Assembly (NCBI GenBank): GCA_964019135.1 | Contig: OZ025260.1 | Location: forward strand, 36,995,373-37,059,372 | Direction: 5' to 3' | DNA from: Arenicola marina | Lineage: Eukaryota > Annelida > Polychaeta > Arenicolidae | Length of the DNA: 64,000 bases | Shown here: positions 1 to 11,829 of the stretch, piece after piece | How positions within the stretch are numbered: position 1 is the first letter of the stretch | How the letters are laid out: every line of letters begins with the position of its first letter | Position numbers and translations under genes: made by a program | The notes under the pieces: generated by a model | Seen by the model: only the letters and a program-made list of their open reading frames with translations | Databases searched by the model: none | What the model was told of the DNA's origin: nothing

Positions 1-1440
1 GTAATCTATGAAAGGTGTCTGGCTAAACGCCTTGTCTGGTAATCTATGAAAGGTGTCTGGCTAAACGCCTTGCCTGGTAATCTATGAAAAGGTGTCTGGC
101 AAAGCGCCTTGTCTGGTAATCTATAAAAGGTGTCTGGCAAAAGGCTTTGTCTGGTAATCTATGAAAGGATGTCTGGCAAAACGTCTTGTCTGGTAATCTA
201 TAAAAGGGTGTCTGGCTAAACGCCTTGCCTGGTAATCTATGAAAGGTGTCTGGCTAAACGCCTTGTCTGGTAATCTATGAAAGGTGTCTGGCTAAACGCC
301 TTGCCTGGTTATCTGTGAAAGGTGTCTGGCTAAACGCCTTGTCTGGTAATCTATGAAAAGTGTCGTGCTAAACGCCTTGCCTGGTAATCTATGAAAGGTG
401 TCTGGCAAAAGGCTTTGTCTGGTAATCTATGAAAGGATGTCTGGCAAAACGCCTTGCCTGGTAATCTATAAAAGGGTGTCTGGCTAAACGCCTTGCCTGG
501 TAATCTATGAAAGGTGTCTGGCTAAACGCCTTGTCTGGTAATCTATGAAAGGTGTCTGGCTAAACGCCTTGCCTGGTAATCTATGAAAAGGTGTCTGGCA
601 AAGCGCCTTGTCTGGTAATCTATGAAAGGTGTCTGACAAAAGGCTTTGTCTGGTAATCTATGAAAGGATGTCTGGCAAAACGCCTTGTCTGGTAATCTAT
701 AAAAGGGCGTCTGGCTAAACGCCTTGCCTGGTAATCTATGAAAGGTGTCTGGCTAAACGCCTTGTCTGGTAATCTATGAAAGGTGTCTGGCTAAACGCCT
801 TGCCTGGTTATCTGTGAAAGGTGTCTGGCTAAACGCCTTGTCTGGTAATCTATGAAAGGTGTCTGGCTAAACGCCTTGCCTGGTAATCTATGAAAGGTGT
901 CTGACTAAACGCCTTGTCTGGTAATCTATGAAAGTGTCTGGCTAAACGCCTTGCCTGGTAATCTATAAAAGGGTGTCTGGCAAAACGCCTTGCCTGGTAA
1001 GCTATGAAAAGTGTCTGGCTAAACGCCTTGTCTGGCAATCTATGAAAGGTGTCTGGCTAAACGCCTTGCCTGGTAATCTATAAAAGGGTGTCTGGCAAAA
1101 CGCCTTGCCTGGTAAGCTATGAAAGGTGTCTGGCTAAACGCCTTGCCTGGTAATCTATGAAAGGGCGCCCTGCAAACGCCTTGCCTGGTAATCTAATGAA
1201 GCATTGTCTGGCAAAACGCCTTGCCTGGTAATCTATGAAAGGTGTCTGGCAAAACGCCTTGCCTGGTAATCTATAAAAGGGTGTCTGGCAAAGCGCCTTG
1301 TCTGGTAATCTATGAAAGGTGTCTGGCAAAAGGCCTTGTCTGGTAATGTATAAAAGGATGTCTGGCAAAACGCCTTGCCTGGTAATCTATAAAAGGGTGT
1401 CTGGCAAAACGCCTTGCCTGGTAATCTATGAAATGGTGTC
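1..1440. repeat. Minisatellite, 38-bp unit
   Basis: About 37 tandem copies of a 38-bp unit containing GGTGTCTGGCTAAACGCC, with variants (CTAAACG versus CAAAACG or CAAAGCG, extra A or G). The array is cut by the left edge of the window, so its true length is unknown. Open frames across it are by-products of the repeat and contain no recognisable domain. Confidence 0.97.
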
Positions 1441-3929
1441 TGAATTCCACGTGGCAACGGTGCATTGCTGACTAGATACACACTAATGGATGCACCCCGT
1501 GGATACCCCGACCCACTCTCTCTCTTATTGTTTTGCTCTCTTTTTCCGCATCCCGCTCGATCGTCCATTTTACGTTTACATGAGACTCCTCCCGCCCCCC
1601 ACACGCCTCTTCCGGTCGTCAGTTCTCCACAAAATGGACCCCCACCTCATCTTCCAAACCTTGAATGACCCACCCTTAGGTGAATTATTGAAATGAGCGG
1701 TGCTGAACGCTTCAATACCGCTTTATCCACCTAGATTATCATCTCTGACTACCCGAGGTGCTTCCGTAGTGGCGGTATCAGAACATATATTCACACATAC
1801 TCCCTACAACCCCACCCCCCCTCCCCTCATGCCACGCGCCACGCTAATCGTTAACGACCTGTGCATGTACACTGATCGAACGATTACAATATCAAATACA
1901 CTGTTCCCCATCCCCACACGACCCGCACCCCCACCTTCACTCTATATCCTCTGCCATGGAACCCCCGGCGCCGAGCCACCCAACCCGGCCCGCCCACCAA
2001 AGCCTTGCTGCTCGGTGTCAACAGACCCATATGGATTGCGGAAGCGCTAAGCTTGTGTCCTGTCGCCGTTATGCTGGTTCGTAGCTACGCCGCTGACGTC
2101 ACACTTGGTGCGGTATAATACATGAAGGGGTACGTACCTCTCCCGCCTGGTACAAATAGCTTGGTGCCTGACAACGCGCAGTGCATATCGGAGGTCTCGC
2201 CCATGGAGGTCGCTCTGCTGCCGTGTTAATAGCGAACATGGAGGTCGAAGCAATGCGTGGCTTAAAATTACGTCAAGACTTTAAGTGAACTGCGTTCACC
2301 AGCACCTGGGATTTCGGTATATATTGAGAACATTGCGACGTTAATTTGTAGGTGAGTGATAATTTAGGGCATTTATGATGTCACCGCATGTGTGAAGCAA
2401 TTTGGTGTTTTGTGTTCAGCAAGGGCGGAAGGACGGGGTGGAAGGAAGGGAAGGAGGGGGTTGTGTATTGACCGCGGCTATCCTTTTGCACAGATCTCGT
2501 GTGGGGGTATCCCTTATTTTTGAGGAGTTAGACCACCACCTGGTCGTTCCCCGGTTACCCGCCCTACGTCAACATTTTGGATCGGTGCTTATCTACGAAC
2601 ATTCTTCTGACAGAAAGATTATGCCATTAAACAAATTGCGGAATCGAACTCTATATACTCTTTCAACTCTCCACAACTTGTTAGTTGTTATGATCTAACA
2701 AATGCTTGATTGAATATATGTTTTATAAAGCATATTGCACGAAAGCTTCACGATCGTGTGGCAACCAGTCCCCCTCTAGGTTACTTGCTTTGTCCGCATA
2801 TCGCCCTTCCAACACCTGACCAGCCCCACCACCCCCCCTCACCTCGTTATTGATACTGAAGTGCAGGTACGTGGTGAAATGGTAAATTACCCACACGGAT
2901 CACAAGCACTTGTCGCTAAGTTTGCTCGGTTCCTTTACTGGACTATCAGAGGGTCACAAATATGCTAACCATGCGAGTAAAGTTAAAGCTGCTCATACAG
3001 CAATCATATAGTCCAATTATCTTCAATAAAATAGAGGCTTTAAAGTTACTCATGCATCTATATTTTCCCGGTGGAAACTTATACATAAATAATTTTACCG
3101 GAAGTGATGTATTTACATTTTACATGAAATTATTTGACCGGGTACCCTATTGTTTATTGCATTTAGAAAACAATACGATATGGAACAAAATGCATCATTT
3201 CCGTACGAAACACGTTGACTAGAAAACACTTGTTCTGTGAGCAGCTTTAAGGCGCCCTATTGTAAGACTCTTGCGGCCAGATTGAATACGGATCCAGTGT
3301 CTAAGTTGTGCTCTATCTGGCGATCTCAATCGATATGAGAAGGACCATTTCATACATTATCAGTCCGACTATTCTCGCCTCAGGCAAGTGGAACCCATGA
3401 TTAGGCCGGTAAAACATACCCGGCTTGATATCGTTAGCAGATTGCGTGTTTTTTTTATTGGCGGTGGGTAATTTGTCCGTTTTATTGGTCGACCTGTAAT
3501 GCTTGACTAAATTTGAGGCTCATAGAACTACTCTGTTCAATACTATACCGTTACCCTCCCCAATGACATGATATGTGGGGGGAGGGGGGCAGCAATACTA
3601 TACCGTTACCCTCCCTAATTGAACAATAGAAAAATAGTCTATCAATTCAAAAGGCTAGTCCACAAAAGGAATTCGGCCTCCCTAAACACACCCCGCCCCA
3701 AAGATCCGTCAAATGGTACACACCAGTAAATAATAATGTATTATTGCATGCGTGAGCGTTACTTCATGATCCCAGTCCCTCCACGCCGACAATGGACGTG
3801 GGTCCTCTGCCGACCAGAACGCCTTCACTCCGCGGGCAGCTGACCGCTCCTGTTCTGGGGCGGGACTCCAGACATACCAGCGACCAGGCAGCGTCCGACC
3901 CAGGTCAGCCATCCGGCTTAGCATGTGGC
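1441..3929. other. Unassigned spacer upstream of LRR gene 1
   Basis: No convincing exon, RNA gene or transposon was found. The missing first coding exon of LRR gene 1 should lie here, in the next array, or left of the window. It must end in phase 1, before a GT donor. A short direct repeat (CAATACTATACCGTTACCC) occurs at about 3538 and again near 3592. Confidence 0.5.
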
Positions 3930-5590
3930 CTAAAATGTAGACCAGATGTAGGCAAGAGGTAGACCAGATGTAGGCGAGAGGCAGACCATGTGTAGACGAG
4001 AGATAGACCAGGTGTAGACGAGAGGTAGATCAGGTGTAGACGAGAGGTAGACCAGGTGTAGACGAGAGGTAGACCAGATGTAAGCGAGAGGCAGACCAGG
4101 TGTAGACGATAGGCATACCAGATGTAGGCGAGAGGCAGACCATGTGTAGACGAGAGGTAGACCAGGTGTAGACGAGAATTAGACCAGGTGTAGACGAGAG
4201 GTAGACCAGGTGTAGACGAGAGGTATACCAGATGTAGGCGAGAGGCAGACCATGTGTAGACGAGAGGTAGACCAGGTGTAGACGAGAGGTAGACCAGGTG
4301 TAGACGAGAGGTAGACCAGATGTAAGCGAGAGGCAGACCAGGTGTAGGCGAGAAGTAGACCAGGTGTAGACGAGAGGTAGACCAGATGTAGGCGAGAGGT
4401 AGACCAGGTGTAGACGAGAGGTAGACCAGGTGTAGACGAGAGGTAGACCAGATGTAGGCGAGAGGTAGACCAGGTGTAGGCGAGAGGTAGACCAGATGTA
4501 GGCGAGAGGTAGATCAGGTGTAGACGAGAGGTAGACCAGGTGTAGGCGAGAGGTAGATCAGGTGTAGACGAGAGGTAGACCAGGTGTAGACGAGAGGTAG
4601 ACCAGATGTAGGCGAGAGGCAGACCATGTGTAGACGAGAGGTAGACCAGATGTAAGCGAGAGGTAGACCAGGTGTAGGCGAGAGGTAGACCAGGTGTAGA
4701 CGAGAGGTAGACCAGATGTAGGCCAGAGGTAGATCAGGTGTAGACGAGAGGTAGACCAGATGTAGGCGAGAGGTATACCAGGTGTAGGCGAGAGGTAGAC
4801 CAGATGTAGGCGCGAGGTAGACCAGGTGTAGACGAGAGGTAGACCAGGTGTAGACGAGAGGTAGACCAGGTGTAGACGAGAGGTAGACCAGGTGTAGACG
4901 GAAAATAGACCAGGTGTAGACGAGATGTAGACCAGATGTAGACGAGAGGTAGACCAGATGTAGGCGAGAAGTAGACAAGGTGTAGACGAGAGGTAGACCA
5001 GATGTAGGCGAGAGGTAGACCAGATGTAGGCGAGAGGTAGACCAGGTGTAGACGAGAGGTAGACCAGGTGTAGACGAGAGGTAGACCAGATGTAGGCGAG
5101 AAGTAGACAAGGTGTAGACGAGAGGTATACCAGGTGTAGACGAGAGGTAGACCAGGTGTAGACGAGAGGTAGACCAGGTGTAGACGAGAGGTAGACCAGG
5201 TGTAGACGAGAGGTAGACCAGATTTAGACAAGAGGTATAGATCAGATCTGGACCAGGTATAGACTAGATCTACATCAGATGTAGACTGGAGGCAGGCTAG
5301 ATTTAGACCAGATATAGACAAGAGGTATTGACCACAGGTAGACCAGATTTAGACAGGAGGCAGACCAGATGTAGACAAGAGGTAGACCAGATGCACACCA
5401 GATCTAGACAAGAGGTATAGACCAGATTTATGCAAGAGGTAGACCAGATGTAGACCAGATGTAGACCAGATGTAGACAGGAGGTATAAACCAGATTTAGA
5501 CAGGAGGTACACCAGATTTAGACAAAAGGTACACCAGATTTAGGCAGGAGGTACACCAGATTTAAACAAGAGGTAGACCAGATGAAGATC
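3930..5590. repeat. Minisatellite, 22-bp unit, degenerating rightward
   Basis: Roughly 58 copies of a 22-bp unit (GTAGACCAGGTGTAGACGAGAG and variants GATGTAGGCGAGAGG) are fairly homogeneous to about 5220. They then decay into related but diverged units (ACCAGATTTAGACAAGAGGT) up to 5590, about 90 bp before the first visible exon of LRR gene 1. Minus-strand frames of nearly 200 codons across it are low-complexity repeat translations, not genes. Confidence 0.96.
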
Positions 5591-5680
5591 AGATATATAA
5601 CATATGAAGGACTAATCAGCCTGCCCATTGTGTAATGAAACATATATAATTATGTATAATATAGATATATCTTGATCCAG

Positions 5681-8600
5681 ATTGTGTCGCACAGAAACAC
5701 GAGGAGGGGGTGGAGGAAGGAGAGGAGGGGGAGGAGGGGGAGGAGGAGGTTGATCTGGAGCGCGCGCACGCCGCGGCGCTGAACGTGTTGGCTTACAGCG
5801 CCGCCTGCGGGACCCATGACGTACATCCGGTCTCATACGTTACCAGGAGACTGGCCGAGTCCACACCGGATATGACGCTCGCTGGCCACGGACTGGGCGA
5901 TAATGGAGTCCGGGCACTGGCCATAGCCCTGGTGGTAAGTGGTAAGAAGAAACAGGCAGGGAGGTCATTGCCTTGGGGAAAGAAGAAACAGGAGGTCATT
6001 GCCCCAGTGGTAAGAACAGAGAGGAGGTAATTGCCCTAGTGGTAAGAACAAACAGAAGGTCATTGCCCTAGTGGTAAGAACAAACAGGAGGTCATTGCCC
6101 TAGTGGTAAGAACAGACAGGAGGTAATTGCCCTAGTGGTAAGAACAAACAGGAGGTCATTGCCCTAGTGGTAAGAACAAACAGGAGGTCATTGCCCTAGT
6201 GGTAAGAACAAACAGAAGGTCATTGCCCTAGTGGTAAGAACAAACAGGAGGTCATTGCCCTAGTGGTAAGAACAAACAGGAGGTCATTGCCCTAGTGGTA
6301 AGAACAAACAGAAGGTCATTGCCCTAGTGGTAAGAACAAACAGAAGGTCATTGCTCTAGTGGTAAGAACAAACAGGAGGACATGGCCCTAGTGGTAAGAA
6401 CAAACAGGAGGTCATGGCCCTAGTGGTAAGAACAAACAGGAGGTCATTGCCATAGTGGTAAGAACCACATGGGTCATTGCCCTAGTGGTAAGAATGACAT
6501 GGGGTCATTGCCCTAGTGGTAAGAACAACATGAGATCATTGCCTCAGTGGTAAGAACAAAAGGTCATTGCCCTTGGGGTACGAACAACAGGGATTGCCCT
6601 TGGGATACGAACAGCAGGTCATTGCCCTTGAGGTTAGAACAACAGGACGTCATTGCCCTAATGGTACACACTAGGGGAACAGCGACCATTGGTCTTTTAG
6701 TAAACACAAGCGCCAAATCAGGCAGTTATTGGGCATAATACGTCATTGTTGAAAGTTAGTTAAAGTGCTAAATATCGCTATGTACATAGGCAATGTTGTA
6801 GCATTTCAGGTCAAAATATGCTTATTACATTTGTCCATTGTTATATTGGGCACTGTCAGGAAGGACAGGGAAACTAGAACAGGCAACCATTAACGATATT
6901 AGAAGCCTTCGTACCGAGGAAATCGCTGAATGATGATTGTGTGTTAGCTTACGTTGTGATATAGTCTGTCTACTTGGATCTTATATCATTGCTTAACTTT
7001 CCAGAAGAACAAGTTCGTCTCCCGATTGGATATATCGGAGAACAACATTGGAGATCGGGGCGTTTTGGCCTTGAGCCAAGTGTTGTCAGTCAACACGCAC
7101 ATGACACACCTGGCAAGTGACGCTCAGGGGGGTTATTATGTGTGAGTTGGTGTGTTGGGGGCACCAATGAGGATATATCGGCAGAGCTGACGTCAATCGT
7201 GACGTTATGCGCGTGTATATCAGATGACGGCACGCTGGCGTAAGATTTCTGGGATATGACTGGATGTGTTGACGGCAAAGACCGACACAGTATTAGCCTC
7301 GCTGTTGCAATAATTAGTAATCATAATGCGTAATTAGTATTATTGTTAATGTATATTATTTATTATTATTATTAATTCATAAATTAAAATAATTTAGGAG
7401 ACTGACAACCAATCACTAACAACGGACAAAATATGGCTTGAAGGTTGTTATTTCAGTGCAACTGATGATATTTCTGGCCTCTCTTGACGGACGTGTCTTA
7501 TATCATTTATACGCTGTCATGTAGGCATCGCTTTTTCCTTTGCTTCTCTCTGTATAAACATAAAGATGTATGCACATCGATATATACTCCAAAAGATATA
7601 TTTGGTCATTTAGATGTCATCAAAATACTTTTTCTTTTCGTAGAATCTGTCAAACAACAAAATGAGTGAAGTTAGCTTCAGAGCTTTGTGTAATGCTGTC
7701 AAATGCGGACACACGTTGCAGTCGTTACAGTGTTCAGGTAGGTCAATAATGTGCTTCATGGGAGACACAGGGTCTGGAGAGGGGAAATGGCGACACGTGA
7801 CATTGCTGTTTTTGACAGATTGACACTCAACATTGGAATCCCAAATTCCGATGCCGAATATTCCGAACGCGACATGAACACAGTTTTACAGTAGTTTCTT
7901 GAAAATTCATCATCGACACCGTTGTTCGAAAAATCGACATTGGACACTAGGACTTTATATTGTCGCTAGACACTGGACCCCCCACCCCCCGCCCCCGTCC
8001 CCCTCCGCCCCTATATAGTCGTATCACCAATTCATTCCTAAACGCGCACACAAATATTGACATTGTAATATTACGATTTATCTTTTACTTGCTTTATTGT
8101 CATAATACAATCATGCAATATTCCCAATTTACCTGCATATCTCGTCACTGATTGCAGTTGGAATCACAAGATTAAATAAAGGATGATATGTCACGTTGCC
8201 TCTTACAGGAAATTGCCTAAAGCTCTCAAGCTTGAGGTCAATGCATGAGTTGATGCAAGTGAGTTTCTCCATCAGTATATCAGTGTCTGTTTTAAGGCTA
8301 GAAAAAAGGGACAACTGCAAAAGTATATTTGTATATGATATCCATAAAATCGCCATGGAAAAGCAAAGTGTAATTTACTTAGCCTATTTAAGCATATATA
8401 TTCACCTTTATCTCGATGTTTACAGTAAGATGTGTCTTCATACACCATGCGTCATACTGTACTTCCTCTCAACTGACCTCCTCATGTGTCTTGCTGACTT
8501 CAGACAAACAAGTCGATACGAGCTTTAGGCTTGAGTCACTGTTCTATAACATCGGAAGGAGCCGCGCTGATAGGCAAAGCACTGGGTCAGTTCAGCCGTT

Positions 8601-11600
8601 ATAACCAGTATGATAAACCCAGGAACAAAAACAATACAGTACCAAAAAAATGAACCAAATTTACGACAACGGGAAATCGATAGAATTAAAAACTGCCACT
8701 AGTCAGGAAATCCCAGCGAAGAATAATACAGTTCGCACCGGTACGGCAGAGTGGCGCCTGCTCCATGCCTCGGTGTAGGCGGTTGGGGCATCTTTCGACC
8801 ACTGTTATCCTTGCCGAACGACCACCTGCAGAATATTGAGTAAAGCCGGACATAAAGTTAATAAGGCGTAACCACGAGTGGTTCGAGGGGTTTTGTCGGG
8901 AAGCAATGGTTTCACCTCGCTTTTGGAAAGCCAAAGTACCAAACCTTCCTATCCATGACCTTGAAGTGACCGACCAGAAGGTGTATTTTTATTGTATTTG
9001 AGTTTCAGTTATTAATGACACCATTCAAGATTTGGATCTGAGTTGGAACCAGATTCGCGGCGATGGGGGTGTCGCCATAGCCAGAGGGGTTCAGGTGATC
9101 GACTTCTTCATTTGTTTCTCTCAGTCGACTGATAACTTAGCGAAGTAGTTGGTGCTTGAATGGTTGAAGAGCGTTCCATCAAATTCATGGCAGCCTTTGT
9201 GTCTCGCTCTCCATGCCGTAGAGAGGGAAGTAGAGATGCTTTAACTAATATATGCCCTGACGCTTCAACCAACCGTGTTATTAACCCAAACAAACAATGA
9301 GTTGATAAAACATAACTTATAAACGGTGCAATGACCATTTCATATGTTCAGTATATTTAGGATATTGTATTTGTTGTATAAGGGAGCCTCCATGGCTCAG
9401 TTGGTAGCTAACACGCTGAGCTGCAGTTCAACAGGGCGAACCTATGACCTGTTGGTCTGCAGCTCTGGGGCATATTTCATCCAACCGCTCGCCATTGTCA
9501 CGGTCTAGACTTCGTGTGCACAAAAGTGGCGTAAAAGGCCCGCATCTCAACAGTTGTTTGTTGTACAACAACCCGCTTACATTCGCCTCGCTCTGACAGG
9601 TCAACACAGGACTGCTGCATCTGGATCTGTCCTGGAACGGCCTAGGACACCAGGGAAGCGTGGCCCTCGGCGCGGCGCTCCAGAGAAATAAAACTCTTCA
9701 GGATCTCGACGTGTCGTCCAACAGGATCCACGCCGAGGCTGCCATCAGTATAATGCGGGGTCTCCAGGGCAACACCAGCCTTGTCACCATACGGGTAGCC
9801 ATAGCAACTAAAAAAAGGGCATCGTCACCCTAAGGATATCCATAACAACTAGAACAAAAGTCTCGACACTCTAAGGGTATCCATAGCTACTAGAACAAAA
9901 GTCTCAACACTCCAGGGGTATCCATAGCAACTAGCACACAAATCTCGTCACTCTAAGGGTATTCATAGCAACTAGAAAAAACGTGACCATCCTAATGGTA
10001 TCCATAGTAACTAGTGCAAACACCTTTTCACCCTTGGCAGGAATAATTCGATATAAATTATACAAATTATTTACATTTTGAGATATCACAGAAGAAATGA
10101 CACAGAAATTCTACGTGGTTTAATCATATTTCGAAGATTCATGCTGTATTCGATGGATTATAGACAATAATGGCTGATTATAAAAGAAAATACCTGATTG
10201 TATAAGGAAATATCTATTTGCATAAGAACATTTCTGATTGCATAAGACAATTTCTGATTATATAAGATTATATCTGATTATATAAGATTACACCTGATTA
10301 TATAAGATTATATCTGATTATATAAGATTACACCTGATTATATAAGATTATACATTATTACATGATATATGCTATTATATCTGAGATAATCCCGATCAAA
10401 CAAGCAATGAGTAACTTTGTCATTTAACAGCTCCATACCAATCCGCTGACGCCGTCCGCTGCCAACCTACTCCTGACGGCTGCCACCAAACTACGTCACG
10501 ACAATCTGCGACTCATCGATATCAAGGTGAAACTATTTCTGTCTGTCGTATCAACTGAAATATCCTGGCGCATATGTTTATAAACATCACTTCCACTCAC
10601 AAACCTAAACGTTGTAAAGTAATATATACATTTTAATTTATTTTTACATATTCAAATGTTGTATCAACATATATATTTTACCGAAGATAAAAACAATGAA
10701 GGATAAGACATGGGCTGAATTTAACTACAAAGTTTTACACCTAACCCTAGCATGCAAGAAACTCTTAATGCGAGAGGGTAAAAGTGACTGTGATCAATGC
10801 AAGATTTGTGATAGTATACATGATATAACCCATCTCTTATATGAATGCTCTAGAGCAAAGATTATATGGAGTATAATAGAAACAGCTTTGGCTATAAATA
10901 TGACAGCCTTCGATATATTCATTGGTGGCACGAATCATGATATTGATGTCTTGATTCTATCTTTAACAGCTTACCTTATATACAAAGATTGGTTAACACG
11001 AAATCGTCATCTAAACGAACGCCGGTGCAATATTGTTATTTCTTTAATGACGAAATTAATTTTAGAGTGAGAGTTTTTAGAATCTTAAAGCAATATCACA
11101 TTGTTACATTACTTGAACGAATAATAGCATTTACCTGGTGATGTAATGTTTTATTATCTGTTTTATCGCAGTTTGTGTATACCAGGACTTCTTTCTTTAA
11201 ATAAACGTGAAAAAAAAATCAACATAAATATTAAGCAAATTGTAAAGCAAAAATATACCAATGTGATGTTAAACACACATGTAAATGTTGTATTAAGCAA
11301 ACATGTAAATGTTGTATTAAGCAGACTTGTAGGCTAGATGCTATATTAAGCAAATATGTAAATGTTGTATTAGGCAAACATTTAAATGTTGTATTAAGCA
11401 AACATGCAAATGTTGCATAAAGCAAACATATAAATGTTTGTATTGACCAAAGACCTATCTGTGTTGAATGTTAAGACAATAGACAAATGCATTTCTACCG
11501 GGTCGCCTGTTTACCATCCCATGCCTCGTGTTGATATTTGTCCTTCAAGCTCGAGAAACGAAAGTCACAACAGATTAAAAGAGCCAAGAACTGTCAAAAT

Positions 11601-11764
11601 TGTATGTGTCGCTTTCGTCGTTACAGAATGTTGATGTAGACCGAGACTCCCTAGCACTCCTGCAGGGCCTCCAGTCAGGCCGACATTGCAGGGTGCAGCA
11701 CGGCAGAACGCTCCGTACAGCGACAACGAACACTAACGGGAGACACACTACCGAAAGAAAATAA
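5681..11764 (+). CDS. LRR gene 1: LRRC74-like leucine-rich-repeat protein (5' end missing, no EF-hands)
   Basis: Nine exons can be read: 5681-5934, 7005-7112, 7644-7737, 8209-8258, 8504-8585, 9009-9094, 9600-9794, 10431-10526 and 11627-11764, ending at TAA. They give about 367 residues. Intron phases join without conflict and each junction falls inside an LRR, for example ALAIALV/KNKFVSRLDISENN and GKAL/VINDTIQDLDLSWN. The pattern LxxLDLSxNxIxxxGxxALAxAL is the ribonuclease-inhibitor type of about 28 residues, which builds a protein-binding solenoid. An acidic Glu-rich stretch precedes the LRRs. The best family match from memory is LRRC74 (function poorly known); other RI-type LRR proteins are possible. 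The intron after 7112 uses a GC donor (gcaagt). The last exon ends with a basic, Thr-rich tail where the neighbouring paralogue continues into EF-hands. The first exon was not located. The exon start at 5681 is preferred to 5695 because its phase matches the paralogue. Confidence 0.8.
5935..6665. repeat. 32-bp minisatellite that copies the exon end and 5' splice site
   Basis: About 20 tandem units of 32 bp begin exactly at the donor of the first visible exon of LRR gene 1. The true boundary reads CATAGCCCTGGTG|gtaagt, and the repeat unit contains CATTGCCCTAGTGgtaagaac. Each copy therefore repeats the last exon codons and a good splice donor. The array decays toward 6660 (cattgcccttggggtacgaa). 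Confidence 0.93.
9382..9545 (+). mobile_element. tRNA-derived SINE-like insertion
   Basis: In an intron of LRR gene 1, a stretch starts gggagcctccATGGCTCAGTTGG, which resembles a tRNA A box. It continues with a Pol III B-box-like region (GGGCGAACCTATGACC) and a tail with tttcatccaaccgc and gtgcacaaaagtggcg. The same head and tail types recur at 16541, 22120, 30050 and 44768, which indicates a dispersed family rather than a functional tRNA. Confidence 0.6.
9795..10030. repeat. About 41-bp minisatellite copying another LRR gene 1 splice donor
   Basis: Five to six imperfect units follow directly after the exon ending at 9794. The exon boundary is GTCACCATACGG|gtagccatagcaacta, and the units contain GTCACcCTAaGGatatccataacaacta and similar. 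The array again starts from the exon-intron junction. The copies have lost a good donor (GT often became AT or is displaced). Confidence 0.8.
10185..10375. repeat. AT-rich short minisatellite, about 20-bp unit
   Basis: Repeated units of the type CTGATTATATAAGATTATAT, with one variant (CACCTGATTA) alternating. The array lies within an intron of LRR gene 1. Confidence 0.85.
10620..11215 (+). mobile_element. LINE (non-LTR retrotransposon) 3' fragment
   Basis: The open frame 10696-11070 contains a zinc-binding RT-tail motif: C-x2-C in CDQCKIC, followed by THLLYECSRAKIIW. This is the zf-RVT signature found C-terminal to many LINE reverse transcriptases. The frame ends at TGA, and a roughly 150-bp 3' region follows, ending near an A-rich stretch (gtgaaaaaaaaatc). 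RT and endonuclease domains are absent, so this is a 5'-truncated copy inside the last intron of LRR gene 1. Outer borders are approximate and I did not identify a target-site duplication. Confidence 0.75.
11265..11432. repeat. Minisatellite, about 24-bp unit
   Basis: Seven or so units of the type ATGTTGTATTAAGCAAACAT directly follow the LINE tail, within the last intron of LRR gene 1. Confidence 0.85.
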
Positions 11765-11829
11765 ACAAAAAGGAAAACTTTATACATAACTATTAGAAAT
11801 TGAAACCTTCTCCAGCATTATGATAAGCT

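Noticed and set aside
4514..5321. Minus-strand frames of 195-198 codons
   Set aside because: They are low-complexity translations of the 22-bp array in overlapping frames.
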